Shown: positions 9,390-19,006 of the stretch, piece after piece
How the letters are laid out: every line of letters starts with the position of its first letter
How positions within the stretch are numbered: position 1 is the stretch's first letter
From: Puniceicoccales bacterium Verruco_02
Lineage (GTDB): Bacteria; Verrucomicrobiota; Verrucomicrobiia; Opitutales; Oceanipulchritudinaceae
Direction: 5' to 3'
Assembly: GCA_001604585.1 (NCBI GenBank)
Contig: LVBW01000002.1
Coordinates: forward strand, 34,184-98,183
Length of the DNA stretch: 64,000 bases
The notes under the pieces: generated by a model
Told to the model about the DNA's origin: nothing
Databases searched by the model: none
What the model saw: only the letters and a program-made list of their open reading frames with translations
Position numbers and translations under genes: made by a program

Positions 9390-11060
9390 CTACTTGGTTA
9401 CGATCTCGTAGTCGAACCAGTCAAAATCTGCCGGTACGCTGGACTCGGCACCGTTACCGGTTGCGTATATGCCGATCATCATGCCGGTAAAGCACATGAC
9501 GCCTCCATTCGACCATGACGCCTCCACCGACAGCTTCTCCGAAGGGATACTTCCGGCCTCGCCCTTGCTTCCATCGGCACCCTTCCACGCAAAGGTGTAG
9601 GTGTCGCGATCTGCGGATACGCTCAGTTCTATTGGACCTTCAGGTATGCGGACGCTGGATAGCTCCGTCGTCTGCCTCGGTTCCACAAGTCGCAACAAGA
9701 GGCGACGTTCTCCATTGCGACGGACTACGCAAAAGTCTGCATGAAGTCCGTCAGTCTGCCGAAGCACGATTCCGGCTTCATCGCCTTGTCTTGAGGGCTT
9801 GAAATCCATCAAAGTGGCAATGCGTACATCGAAGTGGCGTTGCCTGCGCAGCAATGCTGTCTGCGGGCCAAGATCGTTGAGCGTTGCAGCAGAGCCTTTG
9901 AGACGCAACCAGCCCGCACGCTCCTTGAGCGAGTAGTTTGACGGCACGGGGTTGCGAACATAGTTCCACTCCAAGTCCAAGGAATCGGTAGAAAAATGAT
10001 CGCGCACGGGCTTCTCTGGCAAAGGAATCCGCGGCAAGGCAGGGCCGGGACCATTCATCAGCACACGGCGCTTTTCGCCCATAATGGGCCAGCCGTCCTC
10101 GGTCCACTCCACCGGCATGAGGAAGCTCTCCCGCCCAAGTGGGCTGACCCCGTTTTTCGGACGGACGGCAAGGCTGACGGCCCACCAGGAGCCATCCTGT
10201 AGCTGGACCATGTCCGCGTGGCCTGGACAGCTAATGGGGTTGCCGGGCAGGTCGCGATGAGTAAGAATGGGGTTGTTCTCAAAAGGTATGTAAGGCCCCC
10301 AGGGCGAATCGCTTACTGCGATGGTTTCCCTGTGGTCACTACCCGTCCCGCCTTCGGCAATCATCAGGTAGTAGCGCCCGTTAATTTTGTAGAGATGCGG
10401 GCCTTCGGGATACTGCCCCCCGGTACCTGTCCACACAAGACGTCCGGGAAGGGTCTGCCCCTCCTTGTAAGCTCCTTTTTCTAGATCCAGCTCCATCATG
10501 TATATCATCCCACCCCTCGGGCCCGAGCCTGCGGGATGGACGATATAGGTGCGGCCGTCGTCATCGAAGAGAAGAGAAGGGTCTGCACACATCGAGTTTA
10601 GCCACACAGGTTCCGACCATGGCCCCCGGGGATCGCTGGCTGTGACGTAAAACTCCCCACCCTCTGCGAAATTGGTGGTAATCATATAGAACAGCCCGTC
10701 GTGGTAGCGAAGGGCGGGCGCGTAGATGCCCGAGGAACTGCGACAATTGCCAAGCGGCAACTGGGAGGGCGTGCTGAGGCTGTACGAAATCAGCTCCCAG
10801 TTGACAAGATCCCTGCTGTGATAGATCGGAACACCCGGAAAGTACTCAAAAGAGCTGCACGCCATGTAGAAGTCGTCGCCAACGCGGCATATGCTCGGAT
10901 CCGGAGAAAAACCGCTGACCACCGGGTTGTCGAACGGGGCACCGCGGGCGGACTTGCTGGTTACCTGCTCTGGGAGCGAAAAACCCGGAACTGCGTGAGC
11001 GTATTGCGACATGTGCACTGCTCCAAGCAATGCGGCGATAAAGGCGAGTTTGCGTTGCAT
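9390..11060 (-). CDS. Secreted GH43 glycoside hydrolase (beta-xylosidase or arabinofuranosidase type)
   Basis: A 556-residue protein with signal peptide (QYAHA then VPGF). The five-bladed propeller of GH43 is clear: general base Asp54 in GFSPDPS, the pKa-tuning Asp160 in CADPSLLF and the acid Glu219 in QYPEGPHLYK. The C-terminal part from about residue 330 is a beta-sandwich of the concanavalin-like type common in xylosidases of this family. It is the first gene of the GH43-GH2-GH29 operon. The family removes xylose or arabinose from hemicellulose side chains; which one cannot be told here. ATG at 11060 is preferred over an in-frame TTG one codon upstream. Confidence 0.9.
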   Translation of the reverse strand: MQRKLAFIAALLGAVHMSQYAHAVPGFSLPEQVTSKSARGAPFDNPVVSGFSPDPSICRVGDDFYMACSSFEYFPGVPIYHSRDLVNWELISYSLSTPSQLPLGNCRSSSGIYAPALRYHDGLFYMITTNFAEGGEFYVTASDPRGPWSEPVWLNSMCADPSLLFDDDGRTYIVHPAGSGPRGGMIYMMELDLEKGAYKEGQTLPGRLVWTGTGGQYPEGPHLYKINGRYYLMIAEGGTGSDHRETIAVSDSPWGPYIPFENNPILTHRDLPGNPISCPGHADMVQLQDGSWWAVSLAVRPKNGVSPLGRESFLMPVEWTEDGWPIMGEKRRVLMNGPGPALPRIPLPEKPVRDHFSTDSLDLEWNYVRNPVPSNYSLKERAGWLRLKGSAATLNDLGPQTALLRRQRHFDVRIATLMDFKPSRQGDEAGIVLRQTDGLHADFCVVRRNGERRLLLRLVEPRQTTELSSVRIPEGPIELSVSADRDTYTFAWKGADGSKGEAGSIPSEKLSVEASWSNGGVMCFTGMMIGIYATGNGAESSVPADFDWFDYEIVTK

Positions 11061-11063
11061 CAA

Positions 11064-11387
11064 GTTTGATAGCCAAAGAGTTAGCGATGTATCCGCACTC
11101 TACCTTCCAAAAGGGATGAGAGACCGCAAGGGGCCTGGTGAATTACGGATGAGTCTGGGGCTTTACCAATCGTTTAAGCTTGAAAGAGATACACTTTCAC
11201 GCCTTGGGATGGATGGTTGGCATATGGGTTAACGCATTTCCGCAGACGAAACCGCCAGAGAATGCCTAACTTCCAATACGATTGATCCTCATTAAGAACG
11301 AAATACATCGAGCTTGCTAAACGAAGCCACACGACGCTAAGCCCGTTCGCAGCAGAAATCAAATTACTAAGTGCTGGCCTCAATGCG
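11064..11387. other. Intergenic region before the glycosidase operon
   Basis: About 325 nt between the GH43 start and the end of the radical SAM gene. It must carry the promoter of the glycosidase operon. It also carries one copy of an intergenic repeat (11277-11374). No protein-coding frame here is convincing. Confidence 0.5.
11277..11374 (+). repeat. Intergenic repeat, copy A
   Basis: This stretch matches 26105-26197. The shared core includes GAAATAC, AAACGAAG and an exact 21-nt identity (11343-11363 equals 26166-26186, beginning CCGTTCGCAGCAG and ending ATCAAA), followed by TAAG in both. The two lie in the same orientation 15 kb apart, both in non-coding sequence. No transposase remnant or terminal repeats were seen. 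Function unknown. Confidence 0.65.
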
Positions 11388-12782
11388 TTACTCACTTCGA
11401 GGCCGAAGCCGCTGCATAAGCTCCATGTAATCCCACAAAGGGCCGGTCTTGCCCTTTCTACGCATTCTCTTCATCTCCAAAGAAAAATACTCACTGTCCG
11501 AAGATAGGATCCACTCCGAGCGATTGCGCGCATGCGTTTGCAGTGCTTCGCGAATACCATCCTCTGAAAAGCAAGGGGATAGATAGTAGTATGGTTCAAG
11601 CATGGAAACGCTGTCCAAGCCTGGCGTCGTAGCGCGCAAAGATTCATAAAGGGGCGTATTGGGATACACCCGCAGTCCTACGCTGGAGAAAAAGATGCCA
11701 CCAGGAATCTCGCTGGAATGCTGAAAAGTCTCTTCGACAGTGCTCCTTGTCTCTCCAGGTCCGCCAAAGATAATAAAATGACATATGCGTATGCCGGCGT
11801 TAATCAGATTCAGGCTACTGTCTCTTACGTCGCGAAAAGTGAAACGCTTGCCATAGTTTTCCAGCATAGTGTCAGAAAGACTGTCTGACCCACATTCAGC
11901 ATGGCTTAGTCCCGCTTTGGCCATGAGGCGGGCCAGCTCAATATCTATGCCATATGGTTTAAGAAAACAGCACCAACGCAGGCCTATCTGAGCGCGTATC
12001 ATAGCCTCACATAATTCTACAACCCAACTGCGCGACGAGTTGAACACGCCATCCACAACAAAGAAATACTTCGCACCCAAGCGCTTGAACAATAGCATTT
12101 CCTCAATGACCGCCTCGACCGGCTTACGCCGCGCAAAGCGCCCCTCCAGCGCAGGATAGGTGCAGTAGCAGCATTTCATCGGGCACCCTCGCTGCGTCTG
12201 AATGTTTAGCATTCGGCTTGTACCAAGGTAGAATGGCGCGATTTGTTCCCTGATTGGCAGGTCAAAATACGTGCAGAAGCCGGCCGGGGCCGAAGAAATG
12301 GTAACTAGCCCGGCAGCTGCTTGTTGCTGGGACAGTAACCACGGTGCATCCGGCTGTGACCCAGCCTCATGGCATTTGCATATATGCAGAAACGCCTGCT
12401 CTCCCTCCCCCTTTATGGCAAAGTCTGCTCCACTCATTCGCAATATTTCCGCCGGGAAAAGCGATACCGCCGGTCCCCCAAGAACGATTGGCCCCGAGCA
12501 CAGCCTCCGACATATGCTAACCAGTTCAGGCAATTCGCCAAGCAAAGTTCCCTTGCTGCCAATGCAGACTTCGTCCACGTTGCGGACGGAGATGGCGACA
12601 ATGTCCGGCGCAAAAGCACGAGCCATTTCCTGCCAATCATCTTTGGCCGACAGCAGGTCCACGAAGTGAACCTCGTGACCAGCTTGAACCAAGGCGTCGC
12701 CGACATAGACGAGGCCGAGTGGGAACACCGGGTCTGGCGTGGTGTACCTGTTGAATGAGACGAGCAGGATTTTCAACGACAC
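11388..12782 (-). CDS. Cobalamin-binding radical SAM protein of unknown substrate
   Basis: A 464-residue protein with an N-terminal B12-binding Rossmann-like domain (KILLVSFNR, PLGLVYVGDAL, DIVAISVRN; about 1-140) and a radical SAM domain whose cluster motif is CPMKCCYC (Cys200, Cys204, Cys207, a CX3CX2C pattern). A later IIFGGPGET is typical of class B radical SAM enzymes. The canonical cobalamin-ligating DxHxxG is not present, as in many members. Such enzymes catalyse methylations or rearrangements of lipids, cofactors or natural products. It stands alone, with no pathway partner beside it, so the substrate cannot be inferred. The start is a GTG (12782) or TTG (12776); neither has a good Shine-Dalgarno. 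Confidence 0.85.
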   Translation of the reverse strand: MSLKILLVSFNRYTTPDPVFPLGLVYVGDALVQAGHEVHFVDLLSAKDDWQEMARAFAPDIVAISVRNVDEVCIGSKGTLLGELPELVSICRRLCSGPIVLGGPAVSLFPAEILRMSGADFAIKGEGEQAFLHICKCHEAGSQPDAPWLLSQQQAAAGLVTISSAPAGFCTYFDLPIREQIAPFYLGTSRMLNIQTQRGCPMKCCYCTYPALEGRFARRKPVEAVIEEMLLFKRLGAKYFFVVDGVFNSSRSWVVELCEAMIRAQIGLRWCCFLKPYGIDIELARLMAKAGLSHAECGSDSLSDTMLENYGKRFTFRDVRDSSLNLINAGIRICHFIIFGGPGETRSTVEETFQHSSEIPGGIFFSSVGLRVYPNTPLYESLRATTPGLDSVSMLEPYYYLSPCFSEDGIREALQTHARNRSEWILSSDSEYFSLEMKRMRRKGKTGPLWDYMELMQRLRPRSE

Positions 12783-12896
12783 GCCGGAGGAGATTCATTA
12801 TGACAAGATAACATGTCAAAGCCGAAATAATTGCAAAGACATGGAACAAGTGCTTTCATAACACCCGACTGATACCAATAACCCACCGCTTACTCC

Positions 12897-13313
12897 ATGA
12901 ATACTCGTTTACTGCTCGCCTCTCTGACACTCGTATGTGCAGCTCTTTTTTCTGGCTGTGAAACGACCGCATCGAAGCAAGGTCGCGAATTGGCCTCCCA
13001 AGATGCAAATATCTTCAATGTTGAGGTTCCGCAAGGAACCGACGTTGAAGTGGTCCAGAGGGTAATTGTCCAAGCCCTGTTCGCTCGCAACTGGGTTGTG
13101 ACTGAACAGACAGATGGCCAGATATCTGCCACATTGGACCACCGCAACATCCACGGCAGCATCACGATCAATTACTCCGCCACTTCGATTACCATCAAGG
13201 ATAACTCGGTTGACGCGAATGGAAATCCCTTCGTCCCGGTCCGTTGGATAAAGTACCTGATGGCCGATATTCACAAGAATATCGCCGTATTTGTCACTAA
13301 TCAGGCACAGTAG
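12897..13313 (+). CDS. Small lipoprotein of unknown function
   Basis: A 138-residue protein with a lipoprotein signal ending in lipobox FSGC (Cys21). The mature part alternates beta-like stretches (VIVQALFARNWVV, GQISATLDHR, GSITINYS, SITIKDNS), the pattern of a compact alpha/beta domain that starts with a VVQRVIVQAL helix and follows with three strands. I cannot assign a family. It is the only plus-strand gene between 1 and 26 kb and ends at a shared bidirectional terminator. Confidence 0.8.
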   Translation: MNTRLLLASLTLVCAALFSGCETTASKQGRELASQDANIFNVEVPQGTDVEVVQRVIVQALFARNWVVTEQTDGQISATLDHRNIHGSITINYSATSITIKDNSVDANGNPFVPVRWIKYLMADIHKNIAVFVTNQAQ

Positions 13314-13326
13314 CAGCACTTAGTCC

Positions 13327-13362
13327 AAATAGGGCCGCCACACAAAAGTGGTGGCCCTATTT
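13327..13362. terminator. Bidirectional terminator between converging genes
   Basis: A 15-bp inverted repeat (13327-13341 against 13348-13362, one G-T wobble, loop ACAAAA) with A-rich and T-rich flanks works in both directions. The stop codon of the minus-strand hydrolase (13357-13359) lies inside one arm, so the hairpin forms part of that gene's last codons. Confidence 0.85.
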
Positions 13363-16300
13363 TGTACTTACTCGGACAAAGAGGGGTTCGCCAGCATCCT
13401 GAACATGAAGCCGCAACAGGCCTGGATAGGCGGCATCGGAATAGGCCTCCATAGCCTCCTCGCGCCAGTTGATAAGGTCTGATGAAACCTCCGCTACTAT
13501 GCTCGCATCAGCAAGCCCGGCGCTTCTCACGTAGAATGCAAAGCGAGCACCATCCCCGGATGCTATGATAGCAGGATACGCCTGCCCGAATACGAAGGGA
13601 GAGTCGGAAACCAACGGGTCAAGGCCAAACGCCCTCTCATCCCAGTTGCTGTATCCATCGCCGTCGGGATCGGCATCGCGGCCTGAAACACTCTCATCGG
13701 CCGATTGCGCACTTGTGAACCATTCTTTTGCCCAAAAGTCGTAGCTACCATTGCCAACTATCTCGACCTCGTACCAAAGGGTAGCCTCTGTCCCAAGCGA
13801 AATCTGGCACGAGGAAGCATCCGCGCCGCTCTGCACGCCAAGCTCGCGCATCGCGGCACCCAAGGCGTTCAAGGAACGGAAACGCACACTATCTGCTGGC
13901 ACTGGCAGACTGATTGTCGCTGGGATTCGTTCGACAAGGCTTGGAGTTCGACCCCAATTTGACCCAACGGAGGTATGCTCCGCGCTCTTCCACACCATGC
14001 CCGTGTTGGCAATATTTCCTGTGGTGACTACGAGAAGCCTAGTGCCGGAAGGCAAGGTATCCGCATTGCCCTGAATAGCACTCAACGCTATTGTTGACCA
14101 ACCCTGCTCGGTCAGTCCTGGAGTCATGGCGATACCGTTTGAAAACACATGCACCTTAGTGTCTGTAAACCCGAGTAATGCCTTGGTTCGCGGAGTGTCT
14201 ATGGTCAACACACCACCGGTCAGAGCAGTTACATCCCATGTCAACTCTCCGGTGTCTGCAACGAAAGCAGAGCCGGAAGACGGCGGCAGAGGCGGCGTAT
14301 CAAGCCCGCTGGCTAAAGCCCCGACAGAAAGCGACACTCTATGGAGCAGCGGGGTAGCCTCGTCCAGCCCCAGCAACAGCCCGTGCGCCACGGACCACGC
14401 ATTGCCCTTCGTACGTATCAACTCGATTTCGCGCTCCGGGTCCAAACGCAGGACATACTCGTTCTTTGCCGATGCAACATCCTGACGCAGGAACATGAGC
14501 GCACCGAGCAAGGCATTGGCCATCTTAGACGGATGCTGGTCTATGTCGAAAAAGGAGTTGAAATAGCCGCGACCCCAGTTGTGACTAGTGCCACCGTATT
14601 GGAAGAAGAACACTCCGTCCCAGTCCTGAAAACCAGCGTAGGCACTTAGCATGAGCGGCGCTTCACTGCTAAATGTATTCGGAGCACAGTGTTGGTATTC
14701 GGTGACAAAAAAGGGCATCCCTTTTACGCGCTGGGCGGCAAGAGATCCAAGTATGCCTCCTCGCTCGTTGAGCATAGACTCGCGCCCCACCGTCCAGTCC
14801 GTGGCGCTCCAGTCACCGTTTGTAAACACCGGGTGCTGCCAGTAGGAGTGCGAGTCCACGACGTCCATGTGGCTCTGGATGTTTGGCGTACTGGTGGAAA
14901 TAATCGAGCCGACAATCAAGCCGCGATAGCCGATATCCTCGCGGATATAGCGTTTCATCTCCGCCCAGTATTCGCTTTCAACTTGTTCGAGGAAGCGCAG
15001 CCAGTCCGAATACATGCCAGCCGCGTAAGAAGAATCGCGACGAAGGATCGGAATATTGCCCTTCGCCAGCGTCGCCCCTTCGGGAAGCCCGCTGGGGTCT
15101 CCGCCCGGACGCAGGCTCACACCGGCAAGATACACGCTGCCGACACGGTTGCCCATGCCGTTGAGAACTACGCGCGTATTGCTGTCGGTAACGCTTGCCT
15201 CAAAGCTCGACTCATAATACTGCCAGCTACTTCCTAGAGTCCTGCCGGAAGAAAGAATTGCTGACCAAGGGTCGTGCGCAAGCCCCATACCCATGTTTAC
15301 AGTCGTGGTGCTATCGGCCCTTGCCCAGTAGGAAAGAGTATATACCTGTCCCTTGACAAGAGAGAGGCCCGACTGGGTGAACTGCACATGCCAGCCTTCG
15401 CTGCCTGCCTGAGTCACGGCAATTTTCACTCCTTGACGCCCGGAATAAGTGCCTACGGTTGCGTTGGCCCTGGCAGTTCCGTGCTGCTCAAGATTCCACG
15501 ACGAAGTACCGCTCGTGAACCCCCCGTTGCCAAGCATTTCTGCACCGAGCGGATCTGTCACCACTCCCCACCCTTCAAGCATGGCCGAATGGCTGCTGTA
15601 TCGAGCGGCCAGCCATTCATTCCAACTGCTTTGAAACTCTGCCCTGAAAGCGGCAGGCCAAGCATCTACCTCCCCTCCGAGCCAGACATGCAGAAGACCG
15701 TTCTCGTTGCTTATCTCGACCACCGCCAGCGCGGGATCCTCCGCTGGTGCCATGCCTGTGTATGGGTTGACAGAAAGAAGTAGCTGGCGCGCATACTCTT
15801 TCTGAAGCTCGATCATATCGGCTCGAACAAGGGCGATCCCCTTCTGCGCAGCCCAGCCCATCGCGTTAATCTCGGCTGGCAGCCCATCGCCAGAGCTGAA
15901 ACGACGCGCTACATGCAGATTAAGGTTCCAGTATATTCCCTTCTGCTTCAGCGCATACATGAAATACTGCAAGGAGTCCAAGGACGAAGCCAACATGCTG
16001 CGCGAGTTCCCTTGTGCATAATCTAGAAGCGTTGGAGTCTCCCACGTCTGCTCTAAGTGGTGAAAGCGAACACAGTTGAAGCCGAACTTGGCCATGCGCC
16101 CAGCCACCGAATCGGCCTCTGATTGCGATGGGAAACAGGCCGAGGCAACGACGTTCACCCCCCAAAAGCGGACGCGCCCGGCAGAGTCCGCCAGATGCCC
16201 GTCATCGTCCGGATATACCCAGCCATCGGAACCAGCAGGCGCCTTCAAGAGAAAGGAAACGTCCGTCGCACTTTCGCTTGCATCATCCCAAGGCAGAACA

Positions 16301-16389
16301 AAGGGAATCATGGACGCCGAGGTAATATGCGCCATCAGGGAAACAATTAACAAAACACTGGCACAACAACGGGGTAGGCTTCGTGACAT
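13357..16389 (-). CDS. Secreted clan GH-A hydrolase (cellulase-like) with inserted carbohydrate-binding module
   Basis: A 1010-residue protein starting at the ATG that gives a signal peptide (MSRSLPRC to about ITSA). The catalytic barrel begins with RFWGVNVV and FNCVRFHH. Glu229 in VEISNEN fits the acid/base of clan GH-A and Glu564 in FFVTEYQ the nucleophile. Between them, at about 284-428, sits a beta-sandwich resembling CBM4/9 modules (NGGFTSGTSSWN to VYLAGVSL). The C-terminal part has beta domains and a calcium-loop DPDGDGYSNWDE of thrombospondin type 3 character. It probably cuts beta-glucans or mannans; the GH family number is not certain. The adjacent genes converge on it (lipoprotein) or precede it (cysS) without obvious link. 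Confidence 0.82.
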   Translation of the reverse strand: MSRSLPRCCASVLLIVSLMAHITSASMIPFVLPWDDASESATDVSFLLKAPAGSDGWVYPDDDGHLADSAGRVRFWGVNVVASACFPSQSEADSVAGRMAKFGFNCVRFHHLEQTWETPTLLDYAQGNSRSMLASSLDSLQYFMYALKQKGIYWNLNLHVARRFSSGDGLPAEINAMGWAAQKGIALVRADMIELQKEYARQLLLSVNPYTGMAPAEDPALAVVEISNENGLLHVWLGGEVDAWPAAFRAEFQSSWNEWLAARYSSHSAMLEGWGVVTDPLGAEMLGNGGFTSGTSSWNLEQHGTARANATVGTYSGRQGVKIAVTQAGSEGWHVQFTQSGLSLVKGQVYTLSYWARADSTTTVNMGMGLAHDPWSAILSSGRTLGSSWQYYESSFEASVTDSNTRVVLNGMGNRVGSVYLAGVSLRPGGDPSGLPEGATLAKGNIPILRRDSSYAAGMYSDWLRFLEQVESEYWAEMKRYIREDIGYRGLIVGSIISTSTPNIQSHMDVVDSHSYWQHPVFTNGDWSATDWTVGRESMLNERGGILGSLAAQRVKGMPFFVTEYQHCAPNTFSSEAPLMLSAYAGFQDWDGVFFFQYGGTSHNWGRGYFNSFFDIDQHPSKMANALLGALMFLRQDVASAKNEYVLRLDPEREIELIRTKGNAWSVAHGLLLGLDEATPLLHRVSLSVGALASGLDTPPLPPSSGSAFVADTGELTWDVTALTGGVLTIDTPRTKALLGFTDTKVHVFSNGIAMTPGLTEQGWSTIALSAIQGNADTLPSGTRLLVVTTGNIANTGMVWKSAEHTSVGSNWGRTPSLVERIPATISLPVPADSVRFRSLNALGAAMRELGVQSGADASSCQISLGTEATLWYEVEIVGNGSYDFWAKEWFTSAQSADESVSGRDADPDGDGYSNWDERAFGLDPLVSDSPFVFGQAYPAIIASGDGARFAFYVRSAGLADASIVAEVSSDLINWREEAMEAYSDAAYPGLLRLHVQDAGEPLFVRVSTK

Positions 16390-16396
16390 GCCATGA

Positions 16397-16415
16397 AAAT
16401 ATCCGCCAGATATTT
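16397..16415 (-). promoter_or_regulatory. Short palindrome just before the GH-A hydrolase start
   Basis: AAATATC and GATATTT separated by five bases lie 8 to 26 nt upstream of the start codon. The hairpin would hold the Shine-Dalgarno-like GGCGG in its loop. It may be an operator or an RNA structure limiting translation; the evidence is only the symmetry and position. Confidence 0.3.
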
Positions 16416-16498
16416 CGTTACAACATATGAACGACTCTTTGAACGCCTGCAAACACACCAAATATTACGTCTGGCCCACATGCCCATTGAATTTTTCG

Positions 16499-17953
16499 CT
16501 AACCTTTCTTCAGGCTCCAGCCATCCTTGCGGTCCAGAATCGTCCAGCCAAGCTCCGCAAGCTGCTTGCGGAGAGTGTCCGCCGCACCCCAGTCGCGCGC
16601 CTGCTTTGCCTCCCAACGCTTCTGCGCCAAAGATACGACCTCTTCCGGTGCCTCATCCGCGCCAAGCTCCTCATCCTTGGAAGGAATAGGCTGTATGCCA
16701 AGGGCGTAGAGAACCGTCTTGAGCGCAGAGAGCGCGGCTCTACTTGCAGAGCTATCGTCGCGGAGCGCATTCCAAAGTGCCCCCAATGAGGCCGCCGTGT
16801 TCATGTCGTCGAACAAGGCTGCAATGGCAGGACCGAAGGGAGTTCCCAGTGCATCGGCGGCATCTGCCCTAGCGATTGCTTCGGATTCAAACTCCTCGCG
16901 CCCGATGCCAGCCTTGGCAAGCAGGGAGTTGATGCCCTTGTCCAACTTCTTCAAGGCACTCTCGGCACCCTTCAGATTTGCCACTGTGAAGTTCAACTGA
17001 CTGCGATAGCTGGAGCTTATGAGCAGATACTTGACTGCACGGGCATCATAGCCCTGTGCGACAAGGTCCGCCAAGGTGTAGAAATTGCCAAGGCTCTTGC
17101 TCATCTTCTTCCCTTCGGCCAAGAGATGGACGCAGTGCATCCAGTGACGCGAGAAAGGCTTGCCCGTTGCGGCCTCGCTCTGGGCAATCTCGTTCTCGTG
17201 ATGCGGGAAGCAAAGATCTTCGCCACCGGCATGCAGGTCAAAGCTCTCTCCGAGGTACTTGATGCTCATCGCGCTGCATTCGAGGTGCCAGCCGGGACGC
17301 CCCTCGATGGCAAGCCCCGTATCGGGGTTTCGCGGACCGGGCCAGTGAACAGCGCCGTCCTCATCCTTGCGCGCCTTCCACAGGGCGAAGTCTGCCACCT
17401 GTTCCCTATCGTACTCGTCCGCTGAATTTGCTTTACCCGCGCTGTTAGTGTCCTGAGTTTGTAGCTCCTCGGGATGAAAGTGCGACAGCTTGCCATATTC
17501 GCAGAAGCAGGCCACGCGGTAATACACAGAGCCATCGCCCCCCACGTAAGCATGGCCACTGGCAAGGAGCTTTTCCACGATGGCCACCTGCTCGGGGATA
17601 TGCTCTGTAGCACGCGGTTCCACATCGGGCACAATCAGGTCCAGCAAGGCGCAGTCGGCATGAAACTTCTCGGTCCACTTCCTTGTGAACTCGTAAAGGC
17701 TGGTGCCGTCCTTTGCGCTGCCCTTGATGGTCTTGTCGTCAACATCGGTTATGTTGCGGACGTACAGGGGATTAAGCCCCGCAATTTCCATCGTGCGGCG
17801 GAGCACATCCAGAAGCGAGAAGGTGCGAAAATTCCCAATATGGGCGGGGCCGTACACAGTTGGTCCACAGGCGTACATGCGCAGGCGTTTTCCGTCCGCC
17901 GCGTAGAGCGGCAGTGTTTCGCGTGAAAGGGTGTCGTATAGGCGCATTTCCAT
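16499..17953 (-). CDS. cysS: Cysteinyl-tRNA synthetase
   Basis: A 484-residue class I synthetase that charges tRNA-Cys. The HIGH motif is HIGN at 38-41 and the KMSKS motif is intact at 283-287. Likely zinc ligands are Cys29, Cys226, His251 and Glu255, in the family arrangement. Length is usual. Two ATG codons (17953 and 17947) are possible starts; the second, giving [10 protein letters not shown], looks more like the family. It follows the EamA transporter gene by 69 nt on the same strand. Confidence 0.97.
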   Translation of the reverse strand: MEMRLYDTLSRETLPLYAADGKRLRMYACGPTVYGPAHIGNFRTFSLLDVLRRTMEIAGLNPLYVRNITDVDDKTIKGSAKDGTSLYEFTRKWTEKFHADCALLDLIVPDVEPRATEHIPEQVAIVEKLLASGHAYVGGDGSVYYRVACFCEYGKLSHFHPEELQTQDTNSAGKANSADEYDREQVADFALWKARKDEDGAVHWPGPRNPDTGLAIEGRPGWHLECSAMSIKYLGESFDLHAGGEDLCFPHHENEIAQSEAATGKPFSRHWMHCVHLLAEGKKMSKSLGNFYTLADLVAQGYDARAVKYLLISSSYRSQLNFTVANLKGAESALKKLDKGINSLLAKAGIGREEFESEAIARADAADALGTPFGPAIAALFDDMNTAASLGALWNALRDDSSASRAALSALKTVLYALGIQPIPSKDEELGADEAPEEVVSLAQKRWEAKQARDWGAADTLRKQLAELGWTILDRKDGWSLKKG

Positions 17954-18022
17954 GACTGACTTCAGCTTTGAACCATTAATGAATAACTTGCAAGGCCGGG
18001 CCTTCTGGCAGAACTGGGCATG

Positions 18023-18949
18023 TCATTTGGAAGCCTTGTTACGAGCACCGCCAAAGGTCAGTGCCATCGCTCCAACGCAGGCCAAGAGTATGCCGGCCAG
18101 TTTCAGCACGGAGAACGATTCGTTGAGCAAGAACGACGAGGCAACAAATGTCAGCCCCATGCCAGCGTAATTGTACGGCCCGATGCGCTGCCCGCCCATC
18201 ATCTGTATGGCCCTGTTTACCATGAAGGAAGGGAGCACCGTACAAAATATTCCCATCGCAACACCATAGCCCAGCACCACAGGGTCATGCGTTGGTGCGA
18301 CGAATCCGCGCTGCACGACGTAGTGTGCGAACACCCCCCCACAGGCTCCTATCATAGATAGCGAGGTGAACAGCCTGCTATCCATACGACGCATCATTCG
18401 CTCTGCACCGATGACGTATATGGAAAAGCACAGCGTAGCGCCGATAATCATCAAAACGCCAAGCCAGGCAAGCGGATGCGCCGGAGCAGAGCCTGCACCG
18501 CCAAGCTCGGAATAGACCATCAGTGCAACCCCCAGATAGCCGACACATATCGAGGCAAGCAGACGCAAATCCAGCTTCTCCCCCATGAACAGCACCCCGA
18601 TGAATAACACAAAGGAGGGCGAAAGTTGAAGTATCATTCTCTCCAGCGCGGTGCTCACATACTGGACGCCGCCAAAGTCCAACATGCTGGCAACATAGTA
18701 GCAGAGGATACCGAGGAATAAGGCCACGCCAAGATCCCTTGGGCTGACACGCGCCCCCTGACGCAAACGCAGAAGCAACATTGCGGCAAAAAACGGCGAC
18801 GCGCTGACCATGCGCAGGGAGATAATTCCCAAAGGGTCAATGCCATGCGCATAGGCCAGCTTGGCGACAATCACCTTGCCGGTAAACAGCGCACTGCTCG
18901 CGGTGGCCAGAATGGCTCCGACCAGTATATTTCTCCTGCTTATGTGCAT
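18023..18949 (-). CDS. EamA/DMT-superfamily membrane transporter
   Basis: A 308-residue hydrophobic protein with about ten membrane segments in two repeats, typical of EamA permeases (LGIISLRMVSASPFF, LGVALMVYSELG, GMGLTFVASSFLLNESFSVLKLAGILLACVG). The family exports or imports small metabolites; substrate unknown. The ATG at 18949 with AAGGA-like sequence before it is chosen over an upstream TTG. A factor-independent terminator hairpin (18971-19006) ends only 15 nt before this start codon, leaving no room for a promoter between them. Transcription must therefore come through the hairpin, so the gene is likely under attenuation or fed by read-through from rdgB. Confidence 0.88.
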   Translation of the reverse strand: MHISRRNILVGAILATASSALFTGKVIVAKLAYAHGIDPLGIISLRMVSASPFFAAMLLLRLRQGARVSPRDLGVALFLGILCYYVASMLDFGGVQYVSTALERMILQLSPSFVLFIGVLFMGEKLDLRLLASICVGYLGVALMVYSELGGAGSAPAHPLAWLGVLMIIGATLCFSIYVIGAERMMRRMDSRLFTSLSMIGACGGVFAHYVVQRGFVAPTHDPVVLGYGVAMGIFCTVLPSFMVNRAIQMMGGQRIGPYNYAGMGLTFVASSFLLNESFSVLKLAGILLACVGAMALTFGGARNKASK

Positions 18950-18964
18950 ACATCCTTTTTGGCC

Positions 18965-19006
18965 AAAAAACAAGGCCCGCAACCTTCGTATGAGGTGCGG
19001 GCCTTG
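18965..19006 (-). terminator. Terminator or attenuator between rdgB and the EamA gene
   Basis: An 11-bp perfect stem (CAAGGCCCGCA 18971-18981 against 18996-19006) is followed on the minus strand by TTTTTT (18970-18965). It reads from the rdgB side and ends right before the EamA ribosome-binding site. Confidence 0.8.
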
